Origin: Isoetes taiwanensis
Lineage: Eukaryota > Streptophyta > Lycopodiopsida > Isoetales > Isoetaceae
DNA: 64,000 nt
Assembly: GCA_021234155.1 (NCBI GenBank)
Contig: JAJEKV010000272.1
Coordinates: forward strand, 308,001-372,000
Reading direction: 5' to 3'
Shown: in pieces, positions 53,291 through 64,000 of the stretch
How positions within the stretch are numbered: the stretch's first letter is position 1
Layout: each line of letters begins with the position of its first letter
The notes under the pieces: model-generated
What the model was told of the DNA's origin: nothing
The model's database searches: none
The model's input: only the letters and a program-made list of their open reading frames with translations
Made by a program: the position numbers and the translations under genes

Positions 53291-56200
53291 TGCATTAATG
53301 TTTCCCTGAAAACATTTACTATGGCTGGTATTTAGAATTCATGTCATATTCTGTATCCTGCTATGCCTACGTATAGCGATCTAGGCCGAGTTTATTCTTC
53401 GTATTGCCATAGACTCCTAATTATAACGACCTGACATTATATCTGGAAAGACCATATTGTTTCATCATCCTTATTATAAGCTGATATGGAAAAATCAGAA
53501 AAAAGCATGTTGCATTTTACTGCCATGCATTTTGCATGATTGTTACATGCAGGTTGCAGAACATTACGACAATGTCTTATGAAAAAGCATTAATAGAATT
53601 AGGCGCCTTCTTTTGGTTTTTATTTACAAATGTTAAATGCATGCTGGCACGTAGCATATTTTCAGCAAGTCTTTAGGATCCACATGCTGGTTTTTGCAGC
53701 ATAGTATGTCTCTGCATTTATTATGCTTAATGACTTTCGGGCTTTCTGAAAATTATGCATCTCACTAGTGTGAATGCCTTATGCTTAAATGCCATGCATT
53801 TAAATTTATTTGCACTATCTGACTACATATTTGCCACCTTAAGTTGAGATCCAAAAATGTATTATGCATTTGGAAACTTCCCATGACTGCATTTGGAAGC
53901 AAAGACAAGCTAATGTCTACTGTCTAGGATTTATAGATTTACAGTCTTATTTTGCATATTGTACATGCATTTGGATCTGTAGAGGTTGATTTAATGTAAA
54001 CAAATAAGAAGATAAAACCACTTGGCTGTTGGGTTGATATCCATCACGGTGATGACATTAATCACTTAGAGAGCTTGAGGATTCTAAAATTTTTTCTACA
54101 CAAAGAATGTTCAGATGTATTTTTCTACTTCCAGCATATTAGTTATCCGAGTGCAAAAAACAAATGTTACATGCCCTTTATGAAAGCAATATAGATTATC
54201 TATTGAAGTATATCATGATTATCTACCATACAGATCCACATGGGTTCATTTGGTACAATGTGCAACACAAAATGCACAACACTATGCATCTCCATGAAAT
54301 GATTATGCTAGTATAAAAGGAGTCCTTCAACTAGGAAGGTACAGTTAAAAAGGCCTGATAAAACTAATGAGAAGGATAGACGAAGAAAAAGATATAAGGA
54401 TAAATCATAAGTTACCCCAGAGTGTATAAGCTCTAGACCACATAAGAAAGTAGAGATGTATGAGTCTGCTTCAGTCATGTTTGATTCATATGGCCAAATG
54501 TGCTTGTGTAGCCATGTCAACAGGTCTACATCGTCTGTTATGCCATGTCCCAGCTGTTGAGAAGTATGAACATGAGTGATGAGACCTGAACAAGTGAAGA
54601 AATAAAGGTTAAACAAAACCTCAGGGGCCTACCAATTAAATAATTTTTAGGACCATACAAGTCGATTTCTTTTGTTATGTACCCACTAGCCATATTTAAG
54701 CGGATGCAACATTGAAGCCCATGTGATTATCAAAGACATTTCTATTTGCAAACTTAGTATTAGACCTTTTTGACTAAAGATTCACAGACGAATTCTTAAG
54801 GATGTCTAGAATTGAGATCTATTCAACTTAGCACAAAACTTCTTTTGCAGCGGGTTGGAAAAGAGAAATGTTCGCGGCCCGCTGCGATAAATTTCTTGCG
54901 ATAAATTTCTTGTAGAAATTAATTCCTACCGTATTCAGGAGAAGCTTTCTAGAGAAAGGGAATTTTTTTCTTACTTTTGTTCCGGCGATTTCTCTCTGCA
55001 ACTGAGAATTCAGGAAGTGCTTCAGGCGATCAGGAATTGTTTCAGGCGATTAAGGCAATCAGGAAGTGAGGAAGTGTTTCAGGCGATATCGGAATGACAA
55101 TTAGAGGTTTCTTGTTTCTTCTCCGTTTATGTGCTATTCAAAATCATCAACCCTAAAATGCGGATTGTTCTTTTTCTTACTGAAATAGGAACGCTTACAC
55201 TATAAATCTGAGCATTTACAATATAGGCCCTGCCATTCTTTTGCTTGATATTCAGAAGTATGAAATATATGCTGAATCCAAGAAATCTGGAAGGCATGGA
55301 GAAACACTTACACAACGATCTTAAATTATTCTAGCAAGTTGGAGGAGCATATGCATCCTTGCGAGGTGGCCTGACAATTTGGCAACGGTTTTAATTTGCA
55401 AAGAATAACAAACAAACATAACATGTTTAAGCGGTGTTTCCTAGATAAGCTGCCAGGATGACTTTCCCAAACATCGAATTTCTCAGATATGTCGATGAAG
55501 AATTTCAATTTGGTTACAGAACTAATTATCCTCTGCATATGAAAGCACATTATCCCATATTTAAGTACCAAAGCATCTTCAAGCTAATTGATTATATATG
55601 TTGATATAGTAACAATGGTATTTTGATCAGAAAATGAAACAAATCTCTGGATAGCCTCAGTTACAGAATTCGTGTCAGATGACAACGTTAGGCAGCTAAA
55701 AAATAATAGGCTTACAACACGCTAAAAGTCTCAAGAACCTCTGGAACATGACCGATCAGAGGTTGGATGTTATTATTGAAATAATCTCAGTTTGACTTGC
55801 AGAATAACTCTTAGCAGTCTCTAATGTTTGCATTGGCCAAATTAGTTATAGGAAGATAACATGCCACATCCGTTCCCATCAAAGCAATTTCTCTACTAAG
55901 AAAAATAAAGATTGTATCATTAAAGCTTAGGTTAATTGTGAGCTCGAAGGCAAACTTGTAGATTTAAATGGTTCCACAACACCACCATATTATTTGTATA
56001 ACATACTAAAGAAAACTACACTTCAGAGATAAAAGACACACCTAGTAGGTTTTAGAGCATCTGTCTTGACCATCATTCATGTTACTTCTAACATTTTGCA
56101 CACAAACATATCAATATGTGCTGGAGATATCCTGCAACCAAAGCATTCCAACACGGCCAGATTTCAACCAAGCAAAATGACAAAAGCTTTACTTCAACCA

Positions 56201-56867
56201 TATGTTCCGTATTTTCTATTTTGCAACACATTTATCAGTTCTATTGTTTACTGAAAGCCATGGTTTGTTTCGGAATCCTGCTCCCCTATAATTGGAATTG
56301 TAATCACTTCAAACCAAACTGAAAAACTATTATTTGTTTCTGGGCGCTATAGTATGTTGATACATTCTCTATCCCTGTAAATAATACCTGATTTGCTAGC
56401 ACTCAATACTGTTAGGGTACGTACAAGTGGAACTGCAAACTCTATTGCTCATAATTCATATTGATATTGCAATTTGCATGCCTTGATTGCCTGCTACGTT
56501 TAAGAACAATGATGTGTCTTACACAATATTAGCATCTCCTAGGCAATTAGGATCAAATCGATCCAAGCTTCAAAATTTCTGTCAAGGCAGATGCATGGCA
56601 GCTGGTTTTCACACAATGTTGTACCTCATATTGGTATTTCTTTTCCCCCAATGATTGAATAGCAAAAAGATTACTTTGTGAAGCAAGATCTACAGCATCA
56701 TTGCTTATGCACTGTCACCAGCACATTTTCAAGAACAATATATGAGTCTGTTTGAACCAGCTGCCTTGGGATTTTACACATTCCAAAGATAACACATGGT
56801 CACCAAAAAGCCACCAATATTTGCCTCTCCCACAATTCGCAATGCAACATAAATATAGTTGCTCAAC
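53291..56867. other. Intergenic AT-rich sequence, no gene seen
   Basis: I found no coding domain on either strand. At 55014-55090 a short unit (TTCAGGCGAT with GGAAGTG between) is repeated three to four times, and AAATTTCTTG is repeated near 54890-54915. The sequence next to 56867 is the 3' flank of the GT90 gene. Confidence 0.45.
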
Positions 56868-58298
56868 TCAGGAAGACTGGAGAAGAAAAACTCTCTCCGC
56901 AGGATTGGCAACACATAACACTGCATTTCGAGACAAACGATCAGACCCTGGAGGTACCTGCGGATTGAACTTCTGAAGCTTTGCATACTCACGTAAGAGA
57001 AGGAACATGTATTCATAGACACGATCCATATTAAGATGTTCTTGAACAAAATCACGTCCTCTGGAACCCATAATCTGTGCCTCAGTAGGATGTGAATTTC
57101 CCCACTCAACTGCACTCCTGATGGATCCACACAACTTGTCATCTGCTTCAATTGGCAGGAAATCCTTATATGGGACTAGGCCCCTCGTGAAGAATTCATA
57201 ATACTTGCCATTTATGGCTAACAATGGGGATCCACAAGCTAGTAAGTATTTGTAACTCGCAGACCAGGCATATCCTTCTACATATATATTATACTTATGG
57301 TCACACTGATTGCTGAGTCTAGAATCCTCCAAATCCATCTTTTTCCCCCAGTCCTGTGCATAAATGTGTGCTTGATGATCATTTGGGTTGCATTTGAGCA
57401 ACTGTCTGCGAATGTCACTTGTCCATGGATTTCCCTTCCAACGTGCATAGCCATCTTTGTCTGCCCACTTCATTTTTTGTGAGCCTGCATCAATGCTTAT
57501 AAGCTCATCTTTCCATGGCTTAATTTTAATTTCGGGCCTATTTCCATAAACAAAAGGTTAGTTGGTAGTTTGTCCAAGAAAACAATCAGATAAACTGCAA
57601 CTTGCTTACCATCCCCAAAATGAAAAATCTGGAAATGGGATGTCAAAGTGTTCATCTGTGCTACAGTAGCCAAATAAAGGCGGTGGAATATCACCAGACT
57701 CAAAGTCTCTTTTGTAAATTTGAGGTCTGTCCTGGCAATTAAAGTAGAGTTCAACATCCTCAACCTGTCCAGGAAATTTATCCAGCAGGTTGAGAAACCC
57801 CCAGAGGGTGAACATCATTCTGGACTGAATGCACCTATAATAGAGTTCTGTGTAGAGTTTCCCCTGATGTATGACAATTCGAAAAGCAGCTGTTTTCTTG
57901 GCCAGCTTTAAACTTTCCAAAGTTATGCCCTTTGTCTTCCATGGTGCCAAATCTTTCCTCATCCACTTGAAGTAACTAGGCCAGGGACCTGGTTGAATGG
58001 TTGTAGTGTTGGCCTTTGGCCCCAAATTTTTCCCAGCAGCATATGCACAAGTAACTGCTGTTGGCATCCTGGAAATGATTTTCCACAACGTGGGCTTTCT
58101 CATTGTGTGCCAAGGTGGTGCCCCAAGATTGTCCCCAGCCACAGTCTTAAACCGTTGTTGCATGAAAATGAAACAAGCCATGACAAGAAACAAGTACCAT
58201 ATGATCTTAATTCTCTGTCTGGCTTTGGCATAGGCACTAGAATGCGGAGACCTAAACTTTTTAAGATTCCTTAACATAAATGTTAACGGTCTTGCCAT
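56868..58298 (-). CDS. GT90 glycosyltransferase, Rumi/CAP10-like (DUF821)
   Basis: Two exons: 58298-57610 and 57537-56868, giving 452 residues. The intron is GT-AG (donor GGATG|GTAAGC, acceptor ATAG|GCCC) and splits a Trp codon in the conserved FSFWGWPEIKIKPW. I use the ATG at 58298; a TTG lies two codons upstream. Residues 32-46 (IIWYLFLVMACFIFM) form a signal anchor, so it is a type II Golgi/ER enzyme. The CAP10 domain follows with family blocks: YFNCQDRP, PLFGYCST, FSFWGWPE, WKGNPWTSDIRRQLL, YIEGYAW-like YVEGYAWSASYKYLLACGS, FFTRGLVPYKDFLPI and SRGRDFVQEHLNMDRVYEYM. Animal Rumi adds O-glucose or xylose to EGF repeats; plant members are proposed to act on cell-wall or protein glycans, with substrate unproven. 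Length and motifs are complete, so it is probably functional. The 5' UTR seems to reach about 58.5 kb. Confidence 0.93.
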
Positions 58299-61200
58299 TG
58301 TCAACTTCTATACATCAACTACGAGTTTTAAGCTTTCGAGCAAAATAATACCCAGAGACCGAGCAAAAGAATATCCAGAAAAAAGATAACGTTGAAATTA
58401 GAGATAAGGAAGGGAAATTTTAGGTAAGCTCTTAAAGGATGCACTCCAGCTTCACAATTCAGAATGTATTGGCTAGGAGAAGAATGGAGAACCTGTTGAG
58501 AGCTTGGTTGAATTCGACGAAGTTGGGATCCTGCAAGAAAAGTAGATACAAAGAATACTTTGCCTAACTTCTGAGTTGAATCTCCAGTTCGATAGTAGCT
58601 GCCGAATCTGCAAAGCCTAGTCTTTGTCTTCTGGTCCCCCTGGGGCTCGAATTCGACGGCTTTCGCATTTTTTTTCGCATTTTCGCATGCCGAAGAAGAC
58701 GGGTATGGACAGTGGTTCGGATCCCAGATTCAGACCCAATTTCGGCCCTTTTCAGGTTGTTTTAGCCTAACCCACTCAATCGATTTCATCCCTGGCAGCT
58801 AATCCGGCAGTTCCTCTGATTCATGCTTCCCTTGATCAAATCGGTCATCGTCGTTCAATTTAGGTCTGATTCCCTGCATTCATACTCAGTTCCTACTTGT
58901 TTTCTTGCTGGGATCTCTGCCCCTGTAACTCACAATTTTTGTTGCTCGCCCTTCCGATTCTGATTCTTAAACTAACTCAGCTCCTTGCTGAGCTAAAAAA
59001 TGATGAGATTTTTCATGGCTGAGCTCCGGAGGGATGATTGTAGTAAGATGGGTATGAGTAAGACAGAGCCGCTCCAAAACATATCTGTTCTAGCGCTGTG
59101 TGTAGCGGGATTTATTCGTGTATTTTTCCCCTGTTATCATATACTAGCTTCCTGTTAAATAAGATGAAGTGCATCCGTTCCTGAAATCCCAAGGTCATTT
59201 GTATAGAGAAATGTATTCAGATGCTGTTTAAGAATCGTGCACGTTCTGGGTTTCATGTGTTGTAATCTATTCTGTTGCAATATAAGAATAGGTGTGTGGT
59301 GCTGATGTGTAGATGTCTTTAATGTCATGTAATGAAAGGTGAAATTAAACGTCCATGTATTTCAAAGTCAAGTGGCAAAGGATTTTTAGAAAGTGGCAAA
59401 GGATTTTTTGTGGAAAAAATATTGGCTGTTGATTTAGCACGATGCCCGGGATATTCTGGAGATCAATGGCTCATATGCAACCTTCAAAACAAAATCCATA
59501 AACCCAACAAAATCAATGGCAATTCAAGGTTGGCGTAGAATTATAACACATACTACTAATAGCGGTGCCCAGCGTTGCTGGGCACAAGTCAAAAATCTAA
59601 TATAATTAGGCAAATCCATAAAAAGTATCATTGGGTTGTGAGTGAGGGCAAAACCTTTGGACTAAAAGGCAAAAATGTTGCTCTAGATCTACACGTGTGA
59701 ATCATTTTGTATTTAAGCAATGTTAAGAATGTTATATAAGGATCAATTCTCTTGCTCCTTAATTTCAATCTCTCATACATCATGCACTTTCCATCAAATT
59801 ATTCTATTTTTGCATCATGTGATGAGTTAGATTTAGCATGATGGTGCTCAATAGGATGATGGTTTTTAGAATTTTAAATGCCTTTATACTTAGCAGCATG
59901 ATGGTGTTTAGTTGTTCCTTTATAGTTAGAAAGTTAAAGCAATTAATGCGGAACCTTTTGAGTCTCCTATGTCTGCAATAGGCAAAAAAAAGGCATCTAA
60001 TGTGGAACCTTTTGAGTCTCTTAAGTCTACAATAGGCACAAAAGTCTAGGCCAGCCATGAGTTTCTTAAGTCATATTGTGCACCTTAGAGTAAACTCCCA
60101 TTAAAATAATATATTCCAACGGTCACAATAGCATGTCTACATTTGAAATGTTATTGTCAATGCATGAGGTAACTATAATATACCTTTCATGCGAGCATCC
60201 AAACAATGAAAATAAAATGGTTTGTATACACGTCTCCGATGCTCATCAGATCATGTGGATGTTTCTTTCCATGCTCAACACAAATAGGCCACTTTCAACC
60301 TTTGGTGCCTTGTGTAGCAGTTCCAACTGCCTCATGAATATGCGACATTAAACTGCTAGGCTGAAAGTTACCTTCTCAATGACACATTGTCCTCGAGAGA
60401 GCACATGCCTTAGCCATCTGCATACTTGTGCATCCTACTTATTTGCAGCATAAACAAAATGCTAGCATTCATCTGCAAGGTTTATCCAAGCCTCCAAAAA
60501 GCATACCATAAAAACAATTGGGAGGCAAATGCCTGCAATAAATCCAATAATTAGAAGTAAAAGAAACCTATGCAAGGACTAAACATATCCAACATTTTAT
60601 GCGACACACATCAATAAAATTATCAAACACACTAATTCATAATAGTTTGCACCTCAATCAATCCCATTGATTTTTACAAATGCAAGTTTTACAGCTTTTA
60701 GAATTGCAAAAGCATCCAACATAATTCTGCAGGATCAACAAACTACAGCTGGTAAGCTTCTGCAAAGAAGATGAACATGGTCACTGTATGCAACAGCTTT
60801 TTAAAGTCCTAAAACACCATAAGACATCCTAATACACCACCTAGTGATGTATGAATTTGTCACCCAAATATCCCCTGGATAGGAAATCATCACTGCTCTA
60901 AGACAATATAATTTTTAAAGAATTACATCGCGGAAGAATGGAATGGCAAACCTCAGGATCAAGTATTCCGAAAACATATGCTTCATTTTGGCCACGCCGT
61001 TGGTAACTTTTTCCATGGAAATCGGCTTTTTCTCAAAATTCATGTCTTCAAATTTCATGTTACAGCCTCAATTTGTGAGAAACAGCACCCAAAATGGCTT
61101 GTCAGACATTAACAAAGGCCAATCAGGAATGTCAAGTGTTCCAAAGTTGTGATGCGTCTGTTGAATAGTAGACTGCTCTTGAAGACTCAACAATTGCAGA

Positions 61201-61400
61201 GTAATTATCTAAAGAGCCTGAATTAGTTGCGGCAGGTCGCATTCCTTTAGTCGAGGACCTTGCCAAACAAAAAATGTATCGGTTGAGTGGTGAAACTCCG
61301 CCAAGTTATACTTTGGTGGAAATACCCAGATAGACATAGCAGTAAAAAAAAATTACTCGTCACAGAAGCTATCAAAATTATTTCCACCTACCGGATTCTG
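58299..61400. other. 5' flank of the GT90 gene and intergenic DNA
   Basis: The first 300-400 bp probably hold the 5' UTR and promoter of the GT90 gene. Beyond that I see no coding domain. At 59835-60045 there are imperfect repeats: an AGCATGATGGTG unit, and a ~55-bp unit AATG(C/T)GGAACCTTTTGAGTCTC repeated twice (59946 and 60000). Confidence 0.4.
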
Positions 61401-61804
61401 TCGTGGCCTATTATTGCATGAAACATCACATTGAACCAGAAGAATCGCTGGTATGAAAGCTCTTCGAATGAGAAAATGCTAGCAAAACCTTAGAATTTGT
61501 ATCAGCATTTTGCATCATGACAAAGCCATCCACATTATAAGCAGCCATATGGACATAGTACATCTGAAGAAATCTGAATACATGTAAGCACCTTTGAATT
61601 TTGACTCTCAAACCAGTTTTCATCACTTGGCTTCGAACTGCAGTTGTGTAAGCCATATTGACAAGAGAAAAACTCATAGCAGAACATAGAGCAGGAGCAC
61701 CTTCGTGTAGATTGCCATTTGCAAAACCGAGAACAGAGGAAGATAGAAAATTTTGAAGCGGAAACAAAAAGAGCTCTAAGAAGAAAGCTTATCAGCATCC
61801 ATAC

Positions 61805-61901
61805 CCACGTTCAAAACTGGAATATATTCAGGCTTCTGTTCTTCTCTCCTCCTAGATCCCAGGGCATGAGGCAGAGCATAGCGGAATTCCTGGCTCGTCA
61901 T
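61805..61901 (-). CDS. Possible first exon of an unidentified host gene
   Basis: The ATG at 61901 lies after a typical plant leader (GCTAGGGTTTGTTTAG). The frame reads MTSQEFRYALPHALGSRRRE and EEQKPEYIPVLNV and meets a donor-like GTGG|GTATGG at 61805. The composition is protein-like and the context is good. Further frames down to about 61426 could contain later exons, but I could not join them and I recognise no domain. Confidence 0.35.
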
Positions 61902-62053
61902 ATCTCGACCACCAACTAAACAAACCCTAGCGTGAGAGAAAACGGGCCATAGCCAACGCAAGTTTTTTTTTTTTTTGTTAAAGCATTCTGACCGTCGAAT
62001 GGGCCAAACAAACGTGGGCCGTCCGATCTAGGGCATGATACAACACTGGATAA

Positions 62054-62090
62054 CATTATAATATATATATAATAATAATAATATAATATA
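62054..62090. repeat. AT microsatellite
   Basis: Short stretch of ATATAT, ATAATA and ATATA units. Confidence 0.85.
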
Positions 62091-62171
62091 ACAAGTTTTT
62101 GTACTATAAATGGGTCTATGAGCTATGGTCTACAAAGATCGGAGAGTAAAATTCAAGCTTCTAAAGTTGGG

Positions 62172-62273
62172 TGTCAAGAATTAAGTTAGAAGAACTCATA
62201 CTGGAAGTTGAATCAGTCGACATTGCCATATAATTTCATATAATTTGGTAGTCTTTCTCTTAATATATAGTTA
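62172..62273 (+). repeat. Direct repeat, left copy
   Basis: TGTCAAGAATTAAGTTAGA to AATATATAGTTAT; about 75-80% similar to 63135-63243 in the same orientation. The 960 bp between contain no gene. The repeats could be remnants of an LTR pair or a dispersed repeat. Confidence 0.65.
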
Positions 62274-63134
62274 TAAACAAATCCCAAATTGTTTTTTGCT
62301 CAAATCGAATTCAAGCATAATAATCCATTGATTTATTGGCAACATACTGTGAAGTAATAATGCCTTTAATGTGCATTTTGTTTGAGATTTTTACATTCTC
62401 AATTGTCCTGTCAGACAAATGGTCCATCTAATTCAAAATCATGATGTTTTAAGCTAAATCCCTTGCTTAATAGCCATTAGAGGAAGCACACCATTGTTTA
62501 GAACTTCTAGTTGTCAGAAGTTCACCACTATTTGTTAGACCTTCTTCATCTACAGAATAAGAATGATTCAATGTTGGTGGAAGTGCCATGCTGAAAGCTT
62601 GTTTCCCAATCCGTAATGGTCCTCCTTTTGGAATCCTTAAAATTGTTGGAATTGGTAATTTGCTTGCACTCCACACCATCATTTGAGCCTGGAGTGTATC
62701 TCCATCAAAATAATGGAGATTACACTAAGATTTCTTCCTTGAATCCTAACTTTAAATGCAATCAGAGAATGTTCGTGAATGGAAGGCAGTCTATTATCAA
62801 AAGTAATATCACCATTAAAAGTTCTCGGTGAAGATTTTATTAAGAAAGTTGAAAGTTGAAGGTACCTTAAGGGGCAAGGTCAAATCGAAAAGCGAAGCTA
62901 AACTAAAAGAGTCGACCTGAATGAATGTCAAAGTCAAACCTTTCGTCAAAGATGGATTTGTGGAATGTGACATCACATCGTACCAACACTACCAGTCTGC
63001 AGACTTAAGTGTGCAACGTGAAGAATAATTTGACAACTTGATGAATGTCAAGCAGACAGCTCCAATGTACCAAAAAAACTTATCTAGCAAAGTCAAGTTT
63101 GATAGCTCGACTTTGATGCTATTTAAAGAATGAA

Positions 63135-63243
63135 TGTCGAGAATTAAGTTAGATGAAGTTAATATCATAGTGGAAGTTGGATATGCCAACATTGACATAT
63201 AGTTTCATGTAATTTCACAGTCTTTCTCCTAACATATAGTCAT
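63135..63243 (+). repeat. Direct repeat, right copy
   Basis: Partner of 62172-62273, starting TGTCGAGAATTAAGTTAGA and ending ACATATAGTCAT. Confidence 0.65.
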
Positions 63244-63527
63244 CACATGATGAATTGCCTCGATAGAGGTGGAAAGCCTGTGGATCCAAAACTTGTGGAG
63301 TTGAAATTACTATTACGTCCAACATTCAATAATGTGAGCTTCTTTAGTAACGAATTTCTGTCAATTTGAGCATGCAAGATTTGGATGTAGGATTCTACCT
63401 TGTCTCCTGGTGCATGCATGGCAAATGACGTCATAAGGTACATGATGTATCACTTATAATGACCATTAGTTACGCTACATAAAACAAATAAATACAGCCG
63501 TTCTTCAAGCTAAGCAAAGATACCTTC

Positions 63528-63663
63528 AGGTTTATGTCGTTATGTGACAAAGGCGAGACATTGTAGATGACTCCCAAACACTGTAGACAACTGCTAGGTT
63601 TATGTCGTTATGTGACAAAGGCGAGATATTGTAGACGACTCCCAAACACTGCAGACAACTACT
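63528..63663 (+). repeat. 68-bp tandem duplication
   Basis: Two adjacent copies (63528-63595 and 63596-63663) of AGGTTTATGTCGTTATGTGA..., differing at only a few bases, mostly C/T or G/A. Non-coding. Confidence 0.9.
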
Positions 63664-64000
63664 GATTGTTTTATGCCTATCTGTGTGCCCAATGGGACAT
63701 GACTTAGATGAAAAGACGTTCCAAGTAGTAAAATAATTAAGGAGAACATAAAGATTCTATGGCACTGGTGGTCTATTCTGCAAAATAAGCTCTTGTTCGT
63801 TTAACTAGTTACATCTGATGCTTTTGAATCTGAAAATCCAATGTAGTTGAATACCAGCATTTGTCACCCAAAATCTAAGCACGCTTCCTATAAGACATTG
63901 TGAGTCTTAATGTGAGCAACTTGAATTTCATTCAAATTATAAGCTTTCCAAATTACCTTGTTTTTATATAATTGGTCCATAGTTGGAAGTTTTGTTGTGA

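Noticed and set aside
62172-63243. LTR element between the two ~105-bp direct repeats
   Set aside because: There is no primer site, purine tract or coding sequence between them, and the similarity is moderate; recorded as repeats only.
1-64000. tRNA, rRNA, CRISPR arrays, bacterial operons
   Set aside because: No tRNA-like fold (only tRNA primer-binding sites in retroelements), no rRNA signatures and no regularly spaced repeats. Introns and retroelements make this a eukaryotic nuclear sequence.

Overview
This window is eukaryotic nuclear DNA from a land plant. It holds spliced genes with GT-AG introns, a plant-type single-pass membrane protein and a GT90 (Rumi/CAP10-like) glycosyltransferase. 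Most of the rest is transposable elements, many nested in one another: LINEs, two Ty3/gypsy elements, two copia-derived elements, hAT-type non-autonomous elements and a long-TIR MITE. The repeat density and the type of transposon-derived proteins make a non-angiosperm (gymnosperm, lycophyte or fern) plausible, but that is inference. Only three ordinary host genes are visible: 403-1230 (minus), 56868-58298 (minus) and probably the first exon of a gene at 61805-61901 (minus).

Layout. 0.4-1.2 kb: Ser/Pro-rich membrane protein. 1.3-8.3 kb: AT-rich intergenic DNA. 8.3-10.3 kb: broken LINE (minus). 11.7-14.5 kb: decayed protein of an unrecognised transposon, split by a 1,080-bp hAT-type element (8-bp target duplication GGATCCAA). 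15.0-30.6 kb: LINE copy A (plus), split by a 555-bp long-TIR MITE and by a 13.3-kb chromovirus (LTRs 17321-19000 and 28961-30601, target duplication CTCAA). 30.6-33.1 kb: 3' end of a second gypsy element. 33.1-34.9 kb: copia fragment. 34.9-37.5 kb: LINE copy C (minus). 38.9-42.2 kb: multi-exon, transposase-like gene (minus) between two direct repeats. 43.1-49.8 kb: nearly full-length LINE copy B (minus), carrying a 490-bp hAT MITE and a young 2,273-bp non-autonomous copia-type element with a 424-codon ORF. 51.8-53.3 kb: L1-type LINE 3' end (minus). 56.9-58.3 kb: GT90 gene. 59-64 kb: intergenic DNA and short repeats.

Most striking finding. Between its primer-binding site and gag, the chromovirus carries about 4 kb of extra sequence arranged as two promoter cassettes. 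Each cassette has a pair of ~65-bp hairpin repeats, a TATA box and an ATG. The first encodes a recognisable histone H3: an N-terminus identical to the H3 tail through K9 (MARTKQTARK) and, about 0.9 kb downstream, a complete H3 histone fold whose first helix looks CENH3-like. The second has weaker, frameshifted segments that resemble H2A. The integrase of the same element ends in a chromodomain, the module that in chromoviruses and HP1 reads the H3 tail. A retrotransposon carrying its own histone variant plus a histone-tail reader is, as far as I know, undescribed. This copy is damaged by frameshifts, so the biology must be inferred from other copies.

The nested insertions give a relative chronology. 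LINE copies A and B are paralogues, so each one shows the empty site for insertions in the other. The near-identical LTRs of the 2.3-kb copia-type element (one visible difference in 207 bp) make it the youngest datable insertion.
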